Shown: positions 25,342-34,732, counted from the stretch's first letter. The stretch is DNA of 64,000 nt from Paenibacillus vini (GCF_018403325.1 NZ_BOSL01000004.1:124001-188000), one strand, 5' to 3'. Notes: generated from the sequence alone by a model not told the origin. Numbers and translations: made by a program.

Positions 25342-27726
25342 ATGAAGGAGCAATTGGAGCAATTTGCAATAGATTATGACCGGAATGAGGAACGCCTGAC
25401 CCTTCAGGGCGACGATCAGAGCAGCATTCATTATCCCGCTTTGTTTCTGTTCATTGGCGACAAGACCGCGGAGGCGATCGACGTAGTCAAGGAACTCAAT
25501 GACCGAAAATGGGATAACAGCAAAGGGGTTATGTATTTACACGTCATGACCGCACAAGGGGCATCTGCTCAATCAGAGGGCAGCTCTTCGGTTTCGGTCA
25601 AAAGGCATATTCTCGACGGTATAGGGGGAGGGGACGATCCGAAGACGGTTCGTCCCCGCATGTACCGGGAGTTTTACCGCAATGGGCAAGGATTGTTTGA
25701 ATTAAACCGGGCTATTCGCCAGGTCAGCAGCAGTATATCGGAATACGGCCGGCTCTATTCTTCCTTCGACCGGATTCATCTCTCTGTGATTACGCGGGTC
25801 GATGACCCGCTTAATGTGTTTGTCCCCGAGCTTTCGCTGCTGGCGGAATCGATCCTCGGTCAATCGTTCAAATCGGTGCAGATGGATTTGTACGTCTTGA
25901 TCAGCGAGCGGGAACAAGTGGAGGCGTTCGGCTACGGCAGTTCGGCGGGCGTGGCCTTCTTGCGGGAGCTCGATTATATGCAGCAGCCGGATTATTCTTT
26001 TACGGCCAATCTGCACGTCACGGAAGACGGTCTTTCGATTCCGGTGACCCACCGGGCCGCCCCGTTGTTTGATCTGGTGTATGTTCTGTCGGATCGCAAC
26101 GAGCGGGGGATTATGTCGGCGGGCGAACTGTACAGCAGCTATGAAATGATCAGCCATATCAGTCTATTGAAGAACCGGAAATACAAAGAACAGGCCTTTG
26201 ATCCGGCTAATAGCAGCTACAACAACACTTCGTTCAAGAATAACATCATGACTCAATCGGGTCGTCAGGGATACGTTTCGGCTGGCTTAGCCAAGGTGAA
26301 GCGGCCTAACCAATCGATTGCCTTGGTGGTACTCTATCACTTCTATCGTCAGATGATGACAGATATGGCACAGGACCCGGGGGCAAGCGAGCAGCAGAGG
26401 CTGGCTTTGTTCGGCGTAAACCCGGTATTGATCGAGGAACGGGTATCCACGCTGGTACCTGATGTCGAGGCGATTTCCGAGATGCATGCCCTGATGACTA
26501 ACGAGGTCAGCTATGCGGCTATACGTCAAATGTCGCTTCGGGAGGCGGAGGAAGCGTTGTTCGGAGGCGGTTGTGCCGCCTTCTTCCGAAGCAACTACGA
26601 AGAAACAGCCCGGCGGCGGCTGGAACAGCTGAATGTAGCGGAAGAACTGGATCATGCGGTACGGACCGGCATGGCTGCTGACCCGCTTATCGGCCTGTTC
26701 CAGCTGTTTCACTGGAGTGGTGAGCATAAAGAGAACGGCGGAATAAGGCCGTTTTTGCAAGCACTGTACCGGGAAACGCAAATGGAGCTGGACTTGGCGA
26801 AGGCCGAGTTGGACCAGATTTCCGGAGGAATCGTGGATCATTTGTCTTTTAAGCGGGTGCCGTTTATGGATAAGCGTAATTTGCGGGCCTGCATCTCGGA
26901 GCTGTTCCAGACCGTCTATTACAGAAAGCGGAACCTGCTGGTTCTGGAGATGAAGCTGAAGCTGATCACGAGGATCGAGGCGGAAGTCGAGGCCTTGCAT
27001 AAGCGTTACGGCGGTAAGATCACTCAACTGGAAAGCCTGGAAAGCCAGCTGAAAGAGGCGGCGCAGGAGAGCGTAACCTGGGCGGACGACTACATCGGCC
27101 AAAATATTATGGAATACTACGAGCTGGTGACAAAACGCGTGATCGACGAATGGAAGGCGAAGCGCGGACCTGGCGTATTTTTTGAAGATAGAATGCTTGG
27201 TAATCAGCGGGAACTGCTGGATCATAACGGAACAGAGGGCCTTCTGACGAAACTGATTTCGGTTTGCCGGGACACTCTGCTGACTTCATCCTATTTCAAG
27301 CTGACGTTTGAAGAAGAGTTGCTGCAGCGTTCGAATGTTACGATTGATTACAGCAATAAGGAAGTTCTTTCGAAGGACGAATTGTTCAAGAAGCTGTATC
27401 GAACCCTCGAAGACCGCGCCGCCATCCATTTGCGGCTGTATGATTACACGCAGGAACACCGTTATGAAGAGAAGTATATTTTCGGGGATTATGAAAGTGA
27501 ATTCGTCCGTTATGTGTTTGGCGTCGATGAAACGTCGCGGATCTATAAGCTCGGATGCCTTCATGAGAGACGCAGCAGCGGCGTAGTGAAGCTGAACCTG
27601 ATGGGCGGTTTTCATTTGGAGGACCTGATGTATTACCGCAATGGCAAGGTGTATTACGAGACCTATCTTGCGAACGGTTATGAGTTTCACGGTATCCAAC
27701 CCGACAGCCTGCCGGAACTGCGTTGA
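25342..27726 (+). CDS. Unknown partner of the tubulin-like protein (cluster gene R3)
   Basis: A 794-residue protein with no signal peptide or membrane helix. The N-terminal part (about 25-250) alternates strands and helices, with FLFIGDKTAEAIDVVKELN near the start suggesting a Rossmann-like fold, but there is no GGTGSG or Walker motif. The middle (about 480-600) is rich in heptad-like E/K/L stretches. I do not recognise a family. The ATG lies three bases after the tubulin-like stop, so the two are translationally linked, and both are large cytoplasmic proteins. A direct complex with the tubulin-like GTPase is the simplest inference. A degenerate, nucleotide-free tubulin relative is a possibility that structure prediction could test. 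Confidence 0.7.
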   Translation: MKEQLEQFAIDYDRNEERLTLQGDDQSSIHYPALFLFIGDKTAEAIDVVKELNDRKWDNSKGVMYLHVMTAQGASAQSEGSSSVSVKRHILDGIGGGDDPKTVRPRMYREFYRNGQGLFELNRAIRQVSSSISEYGRLYSSFDRIHLSVITRVDDPLNVFVPELSLLAESILGQSFKSVQMDLYVLISEREQVEAFGYGSSAGVAFLRELDYMQQPDYSFTANLHVTEDGLSIPVTHRAAPLFDLVYVLSDRNERGIMSAGELYSSYEMISHISLLKNRKYKEQAFDPANSSYNNTSFKNNIMTQSGRQGYVSAGLAKVKRPNQSIALVVLYHFYRQMMTDMAQDPGASEQQRLALFGVNPVLIEERVSTLVPDVEAISEMHALMTNEVSYAAIRQMSLREAEEALFGGGCAAFFRSNYEETARRRLEQLNVAEELDHAVRTGMAADPLIGLFQLFHWSGEHKENGGIRPFLQALYRETQMELDLAKAELDQISGGIVDHLSFKRVPFMDKRNLRACISELFQTVYYRKRNLLVLEMKLKLITRIEAEVEALHKRYGGKITQLESLESQLKEAAQESVTWADDYIGQNIMEYYELVTKRVIDEWKAKRGPGVFFEDRMLGNQRELLDHNGTEGLLTKLISVCRDTLLTSSYFKLTFEEELLQRSNVTIDYSNKEVLSKDELFKKLYRTLEDRAAIHLRLYDYTQEHRYEEKYIFGDYESEFVRYVFGVDETSRIYKLGCLHERRSSGVVKLNLMGGFHLEDLMYYRNGKVYYETYLANGYEFHGIQPDSLPELR

Positions 27727-27762
27727 GAGAACTATTAAATCAATGGAAAGGAAGCAAACAAG

Positions 27763-29043
27763 ATGAGGCGTAAAATCAATTTGCTCCTGTTGTTGTTCAG
27801 TCTGGTTGGGGGGGCCGTCGGTTTTGTCGTCGGCGAAATCCTGCTGAATCGCCTTCCCGGCGATTTGCCCGGCATGGTGATCATCGGTTTGTATTTCGGG
27901 ATTCTGGCTCTGTGCATCGGCGTATTCTGTCTGGTGGCTGAAATGACCAAGCCGCGGCTAAACGGGTCTTCCTGGCGCCAACGATACGTAGGCGCTTCTT
28001 GGAAGCTGGTCGTTCCGGCAACCCTGGTGATGGTGTTCGTCGTAGGCCTGGCGCTTGAATTCGTTTATGAATTGAATCTCGGCGGGCTGAAGCAGGTCAA
28101 GAATATCGTGTTTGTCATCGACGACTCCGGAAGCATGGAGGCCAGCGATCCGGACAATAGCCGTTACGGGGCAACCAAAATGCTGATTAACAAGATGGAT
28201 CAGGATAAAGAGGCGGCCATCATCGTATTTGACGATAGGGTCCAGTTGATTCAGCCTTTTGTGAGACTGAAGGATCAAGGAGTAAAGGAAGAAGTGTTCT
28301 CCAGACTGGACGGCCTTGAGCCGATGCAGGGGGGGACGAACATTGATCTGGCTCTGACTGAAGCGATGGACCAGATTAAATCGCGAAACTCCTCTAGCCG
28401 GGGAACCCTGGTAATTTTGCTGTCGGACGGATACAGCGAAGTGGATACGGCGAATGCGCTCAGCGAGTATAAAAAAGACGGAATCGCCATCAATGCGATC
28501 GGTCTGGGATTGGATAATGCGGAAGGCTCCGCTCTGCTTAAGGAAATTGCCTCTCAAACGGGCGGACAATATCAGGATGTGGCCGAAGCGGATCAGCTGA
28601 CTTTTGCCTTCCAGAAAATATACGACAACATAGGGGAGCGTACCCTTGTAACGAAGCGGACAGGTCCGATGGAAGATAGCGGCATTTACATGGCGCTGCG
28701 AATCTTATCGATCCTTCTGATCGGCGCGGTGATCGGATTAGGGCTCGGCATTATGTTTGATAACCGGTATCTGGCCAAGAGCTTCAGCATCGGCGGCGCG
28801 GCGGGAGGAATCCTGGCGGGGCTGCTTCTGGAATTCGGATTGTCCGGAGAAGAGTTTATTGATGTAATCGTCCGCCTGTTGGCCTGCTTGCTGCTGGCGG
28901 GGGTTATTGCCCTGTTTACGCTGGTGGTGCCTGTAAAAGAGAACCAAGGCAGAATATCCGGGCGCCGTCGGAACGGGCATAGCTCCCCGGCCAGCAACGG
29001 CATCGGGGAACGGCCGCGGGACGGAGTCAACCGGGGATTCTAG
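27763..29043 (+). CDS. Polytopic membrane protein with VWA domain (cluster gene R4)
   Basis: A 426-residue protein. Three membrane helices (about 4-27, 36-58, 82-103) precede a VWA domain (about 112-295) whose MIDAS begins D120xS122xS124 and includes GGTNIDLAL and LLSDGYS. Three more helices lie between about 305 and 405, followed by a basic tail with GRRRNGH. The positive-inside rule places the VWA domain outside and both ends inside. It therefore differs from the first VWA protein in architecture but exposes the same kind of domain on the same face. It starts 36 bases after the previous stop with AAAGGAAG upstream. Confidence 0.83.
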   Translation: MRRKINLLLLLFSLVGGAVGFVVGEILLNRLPGDLPGMVIIGLYFGILALCIGVFCLVAEMTKPRLNGSSWRQRYVGASWKLVVPATLVMVFVVGLALEFVYELNLGGLKQVKNIVFVIDDSGSMEASDPDNSRYGATKMLINKMDQDKEAAIIVFDDRVQLIQPFVRLKDQGVKEEVFSRLDGLEPMQGGTNIDLALTEAMDQIKSRNSSSRGTLVILLSDGYSEVDTANALSEYKKDGIAINAIGLGLDNAEGSALLKEIASQTGGQYQDVAEADQLTFAFQKIYDNIGERTLVTKRTGPMEDSGIYMALRILSILLIGAVIGLGLGIMFDNRYLAKSFSIGGAAGGILAGLLLEFGLSGEEFIDVIVRLLACLLLAGVIALFTLVVPVKENQGRISGRRRNGHSSPASNGIGERPRDGVNRGF

Positions 29044-29065
29044 AGCAAGGGAGGTTGAAGAGAAC

Positions 29066-29701
29066 ATGCGGGTTATCGATGCGGCACCGTCAACTCCGTT
29101 AATTCGGGAAATGAACTACAGTCTGGATGAAGACTGGATATGCCTGCGATGGCGTTGGCCGGAGGGAGTCCAGGCGGTGTATATTCACAAAGGCCCCGCA
29201 GACGGTTCCTTGGATACATTGCCGGCGGAAACGGACTTGAAGCTCTACACGCGGGAGGAATACAAGGCGAACGGCGGCTATCGCGAGCGTCTGGACGGAA
29301 TTGGACGCGTATTATATACGGTATACGGATGCCTGACGGCAGACGACGAATTGCAGCTGATCCATCAGCAGGACGGGCAGAACCGGTTGGTGATGAATGC
29401 CGGCCGAGCACGGATTTATTACTCTGTTACGCAGAAGAACAGCCTGTTCCGCAAATATAAAAGCATTCAAATTCAAGTGATGACGGAGACGGCGCTCGGT
29501 AAGGATGTTCTCTGTTACGTCAAGAAACAGGGCGGGTATCCGGCAGGCAAGGAGGATGGGACCGTCTATCATTTTCTGCAGGACTTTGCTCCGGGGAGAA
29601 ACGTTCTGCCTGTCATCGAGGTGGGCAAAGGCGATTACGTCCGGCTGTTCTTTACGGATGGGCGCAAATACGGACAATTGTATGAGCTCATCGCGGAGTA
29701 A
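29066..29701 (+). CDS. Unknown beta-rich protein (cluster gene R5)
   Basis: A 211-residue protein with no signal peptide and no membrane helix. It is rich in aromatic residues and alternating patterns, for example DDWICLRWRWPEGVQAVYI-like stretches near the start (about 20-40), which suggests a beta-sandwich of FnIII type. No catalytic motif is seen. It lies between the polytopic VWA gene and the GTPase gene with gaps of 22 and 27 bases, so it belongs to the operon. It could be an adaptor between the two. Confidence 0.65.
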   Translation: MRVIDAAPSTPLIREMNYSLDEDWICLRWRWPEGVQAVYIHKGPADGSLDTLPAETDLKLYTREEYKANGGYRERLDGIGRVLYTVYGCLTADDELQLIHQQDGQNRLVMNAGRARIYYSVTQKNSLFRKYKSIQIQVMTETALGKDVLCYVKKQGGYPAGKEDGTVYHFLQDFAPGRNVLPVIEVGKGDYVRLFFTDGRKYGQLYELIAE

Positions 29702-29728
29702 TCGCAGAGCCTGAAGGAGGAATGAACC

Positions 29729-30991
29729 ATGGGCATTTTCGAGATGTTCAAGAAGAAACCACAGGCCGCGCCGCGGCCGTTATTCTACGATATTGTCTGT
29801 CCTTACTGCTTCAGTAAGTTTTCACCGGAGGAAGTAGTGTTCCGGGCGGCACATCACCGGGAGGACGACGAGGACTACGCCCTGGGCGAGGACGAAGCGT
29901 TGAACAAGTACCGGGAGCGCTTTGGCCTGGACACGGTCTATGATATGGAGGCGATTATCGCTCCTCATCAGGTTCCGGAGGAACACCGGATTTATTCGGA
30001 TCACGTGCTGATCGGGCTAAATGACCGCTACGGGATCATCACGCGCCGGAGGTTATGTCCGCACTGCCATAACGAGCTTCCGGTTACCGCCGGCAAAGTG
30101 CCGAGCAACATCATCTCCATCATCGGAGCTTCGCAGGTCGGGAAGTCGGTGTATATGACTTCTCTGATTCATACGCTTCAGAATACGACGGCGGATCACT
30201 TCGATGCGGCCTGTATGCCGCTGAATGCGGAGATCAGCCGGAAGTTCCGCAGTATGTACGAGGAGCCGTTGTTCGAACGCGGAGATCTGCTCGCTTCGAC
30301 TCAGAAAGAGAAGATGCAGGAGCCGTTTATTTTTCAGTTTGTGTTTAAGGATGACCGGAAGCCGCCATTGACGCTGGTCTTCTTTGATGTGGCGGGCGAG
30401 GGAATGGTGGATCAGGATTATCTGGGATTGCAGGGCCAGCACATCAAGAATTCCTCCGGCATTCTATTTATGGTCGATCCGCTGCAAATCCGCTCGATTC
30501 GCGAGAAGATCCGCATCAATATCGGCGGGGAGCCGGGCGAATGGGTCTCCCAGTACGATGAACCGCGGGACGTGGTGCTGACGATGTTCGGGGATTTCAT
30601 CGCCTATGAGGAAAAGGGGAAAACCGATATTCCAACGGCCGTCGTCCTGACCAAGAGCGATATGCTTCGCGCATTGAGCGATGGGGATGGGGAATACATC
30701 AAATCGAACAGTAACGTATTCAACAATGTCGTCCACCGCAAAAGCTTCAATGTCGCCGAATTTGAAAATATCGACGGAGAGATCCGGCGCTTTATCGAGA
30801 AAGTCGACCGTCCGTTTAAAGGCACGATGGATGTGTACTTTACCAATACGGCGTATTTCGCGGTTTCCGCGCTCGGGAGCAATCCGGTGGATCAGAAGCT
30901 GCAAGGCGTAGTCAGCCCGATCCGGGTGGATGAGCCGTTTATCTGGCTGCTGTACCAGTTGAATTACATCGAGGGGAGAGAATCGAATTGA
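29729..30991 (+). CDS. Zinc-ribbon GTPase, TRAFAC/Double-GTPase-2 type (cluster gene R6)
   Basis: A 420-residue cytoplasmic protein. Two CxxC pairs, CPYC (about 24-27) and CPHC (about 112-115), make a zinc ribbon split by an acidic insert. The GTPase follows: P-loop GASQVGKS (G133-S140), switch-region FDVAGEG (D220), and TKSD (T308-D311), which corresponds to the NKxD guanine-specificity motif. The order and the ribbon fit the Double-GTPase-2 family, which comparative genomics pairs with GAP1 proteins. Its stop codon overlaps the TTG start of the next gene (TTGA), so GTPase and GAP1-like protein are made together. Activity and partner are inferred; the P-loop is intact. Confidence 0.85.
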   Translation: MGIFEMFKKKPQAAPRPLFYDIVCPYCFSKFSPEEVVFRAAHHREDDEDYALGEDEALNKYRERFGLDTVYDMEAIIAPHQVPEEHRIYSDHVLIGLNDRYGIITRRRLCPHCHNELPVTAGKVPSNIISIIGASQVGKSVYMTSLIHTLQNTTADHFDAACMPLNAEISRKFRSMYEEPLFERGDLLASTQKEKMQEPFIFQFVFKDDRKPPLTLVFFDVAGEGMVDQDYLGLQGQHIKNSSGILFMVDPLQIRSIREKIRINIGGEPGEWVSQYDEPRDVVLTMFGDFIAYEEKGKTDIPTAVVLTKSDMLRALSDGDGEYIKSNSNVFNNVVHRKSFNVAEFENIDGEIRRFIEKVDRPFKGTMDVYFTNTAYFAVSALGSNPVDQKLQGVVSPIRVDEPFIWLLYQLNYIEGRESN

Positions 30992-33900
30992 AGTCCATCT
31001 CTCCAGGAAGCATCCAGCAGCAAATGTACACCCGGGAGCGGCGGGGCATATTTCGCTCCGCCGAAGGCTTCGATACGGTAGCCAAGTCTCCCGGTCTTGA
31101 AGCAGCCTTCATCAAGAAGGTCCTTCATCCGTTCTGCTTGTACGATGCGCCTGCCGAACTTACTGCCCGCAGCGAAAAGGACGGAGCCTTGTATCCCGAG
31201 TCCGTCCATTTGTTTCATGCCGAAGGCGGCGAAACCGTGCTTGGGCGCAGCATTTACCAGCCGGTGGATTTCACCGGCTTGCGGAGCGCTTTTTTTACGC
31301 ATAACTATGTCATCCCCGGAGAACGCTCCGAGGAGATTGTAACGAATTATAAGTCCTTGATCGAAGCCGCCTTTGAAGGCGGGTATGATGTGGAGCGCGG
31401 GCTTGAACTGCCTGAATTGCCGCAAATTCCGCACTTGGAAGGGAGCATGGCTGCTGCGGGACTAGCGGGACAAGCTTCCGCGAAGGAACGTCTGGCCCGG
31501 CTCGGTCTGGATGAACTCCTTTTCAAACAATTGTTGTTCGCCGTAATGACCGCTTCGGGCCAGGGCAGAAAGAAAGTATATATCTCGTTGAACGTCCCTA
31601 TTGAGGACATTTCCAAAGAGGCGCTCTCTTTGCTGGACATTTTGTATTCCTGCCTTCCTTTTGAGTTCCGCAGACGTCTGGGCTTTCTTACTTATGCTAA
31701 GGAACCGACCAACAAGAAGTATATTCATCTTCAGTTTGTGGAAAAAGGGAGCCTGCGCCCTCATGATCGCAATATCGAGAAAGACTTTGTGTTTGATTTG
31801 GCTGCCGAACGGACCGGACAAATGGATCTGGATTGGTCGCGTCAGCCGTACCTCGATCTTGCCTGGAATAGCTTGGAGCACAGGGACCGGCTGGAGGATT
31901 TCTTTGTTTTTGCCGATGAAATGCTGGAAGGAATGGGCAGCGAGCGCAAGTCGGCCCTGTCCAGCTATCATGAACTAGCCGTATTCTATCAGGTGAAGTC
32001 CGGCGATGACGCAATGTATGAAGATCATAAGCTTGCGGTATTGCGGGGATTGCTGGACTATTTGCAGCCGGCCGGATCCCTGGAAACTAGGATGGAACTG
32101 AACGATCTATTCCTGTCCCGCTTCGATCTTGAGTTTGACCGGGTCAGCCAGGGACAAATCCCCGACCTTGCTGTAGCGGAATGCTTCCGCGACTACTTCA
32201 GCATTCAAGGAGCCGGGCAGGAGGATAAGATCATCGCTTATTACGTCCGGGCTTTGAGAAATGCTCTGCTGCAGGAACGGCGGGATGCGGCCGATGCATT
32301 CTATGCGCTGATTGAAGGGCACCCTGGTCTGGATGCCGCTTTCTTTACGAGTATATTGGCTAACGATGGGCTCTCCAGAGCTTTATTCGAGCCTTATATT
32401 CAAGATAAATTCAATAAATCGGGAGATATCAAGGGAATTTTGAACTTGACCTACTCCTGGGGGGCTAAACACCCACGGGTGCTTTACAACCCTTCGTTTC
32501 AGGAGGCTGCGCGCAACCGGTTGTTGGATATGCTGCGCAGCAATTCGCAGCTGCTTCGTGCCGTGAATCTGATTTTGCTGGAAACCGGCAAATGGTCTGA
32601 GGGCCATTCTCCGGCGGATAGCGCATTACAGGATTCGGGTATGGTAGAGACCTTATCCAGGGCAGCTAGCCGGACGTTGCTAAGCGAATTGGATTTGGAC
32701 AGGCTTACCAAAGAGCAGCTGCTAAGCGCCGAGTTCTTGAGCCGGATCGACGGCAAGGCCTGGGTGCGGGATCAGAAGGATACTCGTTTAAGCGGTAATG
32801 CAGCTATGCTGTACGCTCTCCACCGGATGTTTACTGAGGACAAACCGGACGTTGAGGTATTTGACGGATTAGGCTTGATGGAAGTGGACCGCGTTCAACA
32901 GATTGTTCGCAGATGGCTTCAGGGCGAGATCAGGCCTTCTGAATTCCATAGACTTGCCTTAGCCTTCTATCGGGAGTCGGAGTCGGGCTTTGTGGAGTAT
33001 GTCGCGCTGTTTGACTATTTACGCAGAAATGCCGATAACAAGGAAATGATTTATGAGTTTATGCTGTGGTCTCAAGCGCACCCGCATTTTTCGCGTCCCC
33101 GGGGCTTGGTTCCTGCCTATGGCTCAGCGATTTTGGCCTACTTCAAAAGACATGATAAGTCCGCCTTCAAGAGCCGCGATTATCGACGGAACTATTTTTC
33201 GAAGGCAGGAAAGGCGCTGGGGTCTGTATTCGACAAGGCTAAGCTGGAGTTGTCATCTCCGCTGAGCCGGTTATTGGTTAAGAATCGGAAGGCCGTCGTT
33301 GCCGCATCGACAGTGCTCTGCTTGTTGGTGATCGTTATCGTAGGAGGATTGTGGGTATTGAAAGAGACCGGCGTGATCGGGAAGGATGATAATCCCCCTG
33401 CAACGACCGACGGAGCGGGTGATCCGGTGGATCCGGTTTCGGAACCTATAGTATTTGCCGAGCCATTGAAAACCAAGGATGACGGCAAGGCAGAAACGCG
33501 CCTGGTTTTCCCTTTCGATGATTTGGCCGAGTGCAAAGTATTTGATCCAAGCGCACTGTCCATTCAGGTAACGGGCCAAGAGCCGCAGGAGCTGTCCATG
33601 CTGAAATTCACCTCCGAATGTTCTGCCGGCGTTCCCGATAACGGGAACTCGGAGGCAAACGATGACGGAGATGCAGTTGACCCATCCCAGAATGGTGATG
33701 GAAGCAAGGGAGAGGCCGAAGGAAATGAGGCGGCAGGTAAGAAAACGGATCCTGCGACCGGCGAGGTAGCGGACCCGGTAACCGGGAAATCGGAATCTGC
33801 TGATACAGGGACCAAGGATTCAACGGACACTTCAGAAACTGACAGCACAGGAACTTCAGGTGCTGGAGCTACTGGTACTGGAAATTCAAGTGCGGGTACG

Positions 33901-34161
33901 GCAACTTCAGGTACAGATGCAGGAGCTCCAGGTACAGGCACAAATACCGGAACTACCGGGACGGATCCCGCTTCCGAACCGGAAATAAAAACACCGGAAC
34001 AGTATCCCGGCCGGGTTACCGTCATCGTGGAGCAATCCATTCCTGACGGAAGTGTGATTACCGTGAAGGGGATCGAATATAAAGTTATGGAATTTACTAA
34101 GCAGGAGTCTGAGGATCAAACCGATGTCGGTTCCCAGAAACAGACGGAGCCTGGAAAATGA
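30988..34161 (+). CDS. GAP1-N2-like protein with membrane helix and extracellular tail (cluster gene R7)
   Basis: A 1057-residue protein starting with TTG after GAGGGGAGAG. The first 140 residues, with QQQMYTRERRGIFRSAEG and DTVAKSPGL, match what I remember of the GAP1-N2 domain (GTPase-associated protein 1); the next 620 residues are helical, as in GAP1 middle regions. One helix (about 769-791) crosses the membrane. Outside follow a small beta domain (about 825-885), then an acidic T/S/G/D-rich repeat linker (about 890-1000, with TGTGNSSAGTATSG), then a final domain with GRVTVIVEQSIPDGSVITVK. It looks like a cytoplasmic GTPase partner tied to an outside sensor or tether. It closes the seven-gene operon. 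Confidence 0.8.
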   Translation: MKSISPGSIQQQMYTRERRGIFRSAEGFDTVAKSPGLEAAFIKKVLHPFCLYDAPAELTARSEKDGALYPESVHLFHAEGGETVLGRSIYQPVDFTGLRSAFFTHNYVIPGERSEEIVTNYKSLIEAAFEGGYDVERGLELPELPQIPHLEGSMAAAGLAGQASAKERLARLGLDELLFKQLLFAVMTASGQGRKKVYISLNVPIEDISKEALSLLDILYSCLPFEFRRRLGFLTYAKEPTNKKYIHLQFVEKGSLRPHDRNIEKDFVFDLAAERTGQMDLDWSRQPYLDLAWNSLEHRDRLEDFFVFADEMLEGMGSERKSALSSYHELAVFYQVKSGDDAMYEDHKLAVLRGLLDYLQPAGSLETRMELNDLFLSRFDLEFDRVSQGQIPDLAVAECFRDYFSIQGAGQEDKIIAYYVRALRNALLQERRDAADAFYALIEGHPGLDAAFFTSILANDGLSRALFEPYIQDKFNKSGDIKGILNLTYSWGAKHPRVLYNPSFQEAARNRLLDMLRSNSQLLRAVNLILLETGKWSEGHSPADSALQDSGMVETLSRAASRTLLSELDLDRLTKEQLLSAEFLSRIDGKAWVRDQKDTRLSGNAAMLYALHRMFTEDKPDVEVFDGLGLMEVDRVQQIVRRWLQGEIRPSEFHRLALAFYRESESGFVEYVALFDYLRRNADNKEMIYEFMLWSQAHPHFSRPRGLVPAYGSAILAYFKRHDKSAFKSRDYRRNYFSKAGKALGSVFDKAKLELSSPLSRLLVKNRKAVVAASTVLCLLVIVIVGGLWVLKETGVIGKDDNPPATTDGAGDPVDPVSEPIVFAEPLKTKDDGKAETRLVFPFDDLAECKVFDPSALSIQVTGQEPQELSMLKFTSECSAGVPDNGNSEANDDGDAVDPSQNGDGSKGEAEGNEAAGKKTDPATGEVADPVTGKSESADTGTKDSTDTSETDSTGTSGAGATGTGNSSAGTATSGTDAGAPGTGTNTGTTGTDPASEPEIKTPEQYPGRVTVIVEQSIPDGSVITVKGIEYKVMEFTKQESEDQTDVGSQKQTEPGK

Positions 34162-34279
34162 AGACGGCTTAGTCTCACGTTTCACTCTATGGCGTAAAGT
34201 AACAGCTGCTCACAATCCTAACGGACGTGAGAGACGTTAAACCTTCCCAAAACGGGGGTTTACTATTTTAAAGGACACC

Positions 34280-34339
34280 AGAGCCCTTAATCGAGCCGAA
34301 TTTCGAAGAAAATGGACTTTTCGGGCGAATAAGGGCTCT
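34280..34339. repeat. 60-bp inverted repeat (possible hairpin RNA or intergenic repeat unit)
   Basis: AGAGCCCTTA and TAAGGGCTCT are exact reverse complements about 40 bases apart. The pairing extends on both sides to about 16 of 18 positions (ACACC against TTGTG on the outside, ATCG against CGAA on the inside). There is no T-run, so it is unlikely to be a terminator. Confidence 0.45.
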
Positions 34340-34702
34340 TGTGACCATTAGAATGTTTAGGACGCAAAAAACAGCTAGTTAAGGTCTCCTATGTCCGTAA
34401 GGAATTTCCGTGTACCACATTACTCCTCCTCCCACCAGCCACATTGCTTTTCTACTACGCACGCCTTCTCACTCTAACGAACCGTAGTGTTTTTATTAGC
34501 AGGAAAATGGCTCATTACCAAATTTAACGAACTCCAGCGGCGCTATTGAGCAAATTGAGGCATGAAAAGTGTCCCTTTGTTTGGAATAAGGGTTCTGAAG
34601 TTCCTTAGAATCACAGTCGGCTGTATTTTGGTCAAATAGGGTTTATTGGGTTCGTTGTACGCGTAAGTCAGACAAGCCGCAGGCAGGTGGCGGGTGTGAG
34701 GG

Positions 34703-34732
34703 GCCCGGTGGGCATTGCCGGGCTTTTTTTTT
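34703..34732 (+). terminator. Rho-independent terminator upstream of DUF488
   Basis: GCCCGG (34703-34708) pairs with CCGGGC (34718-34723), followed by nine T residues. It lies 540 bases after the GAP1-like gene, so either that operon has a long 3' end or it stops at an earlier, unseen site. Confidence 0.7.

Noticed and set aside
26287-27225. 312-codon minus-strand frame opposite the cluster
   Set aside because: It overlaps the well-supported rightward gene 25342-27726 completely and shows no recognisable motif.
20128-34161. Whole cluster as a type VI/VII-like secretion system or TerY-type tellurite system
   Set aside because: No FtsK/EssC-type ATPase, tube or sheath proteins, or TerC/TerD homologues were seen; the tubulin-like and GAP1-type genes do not belong to those systems.
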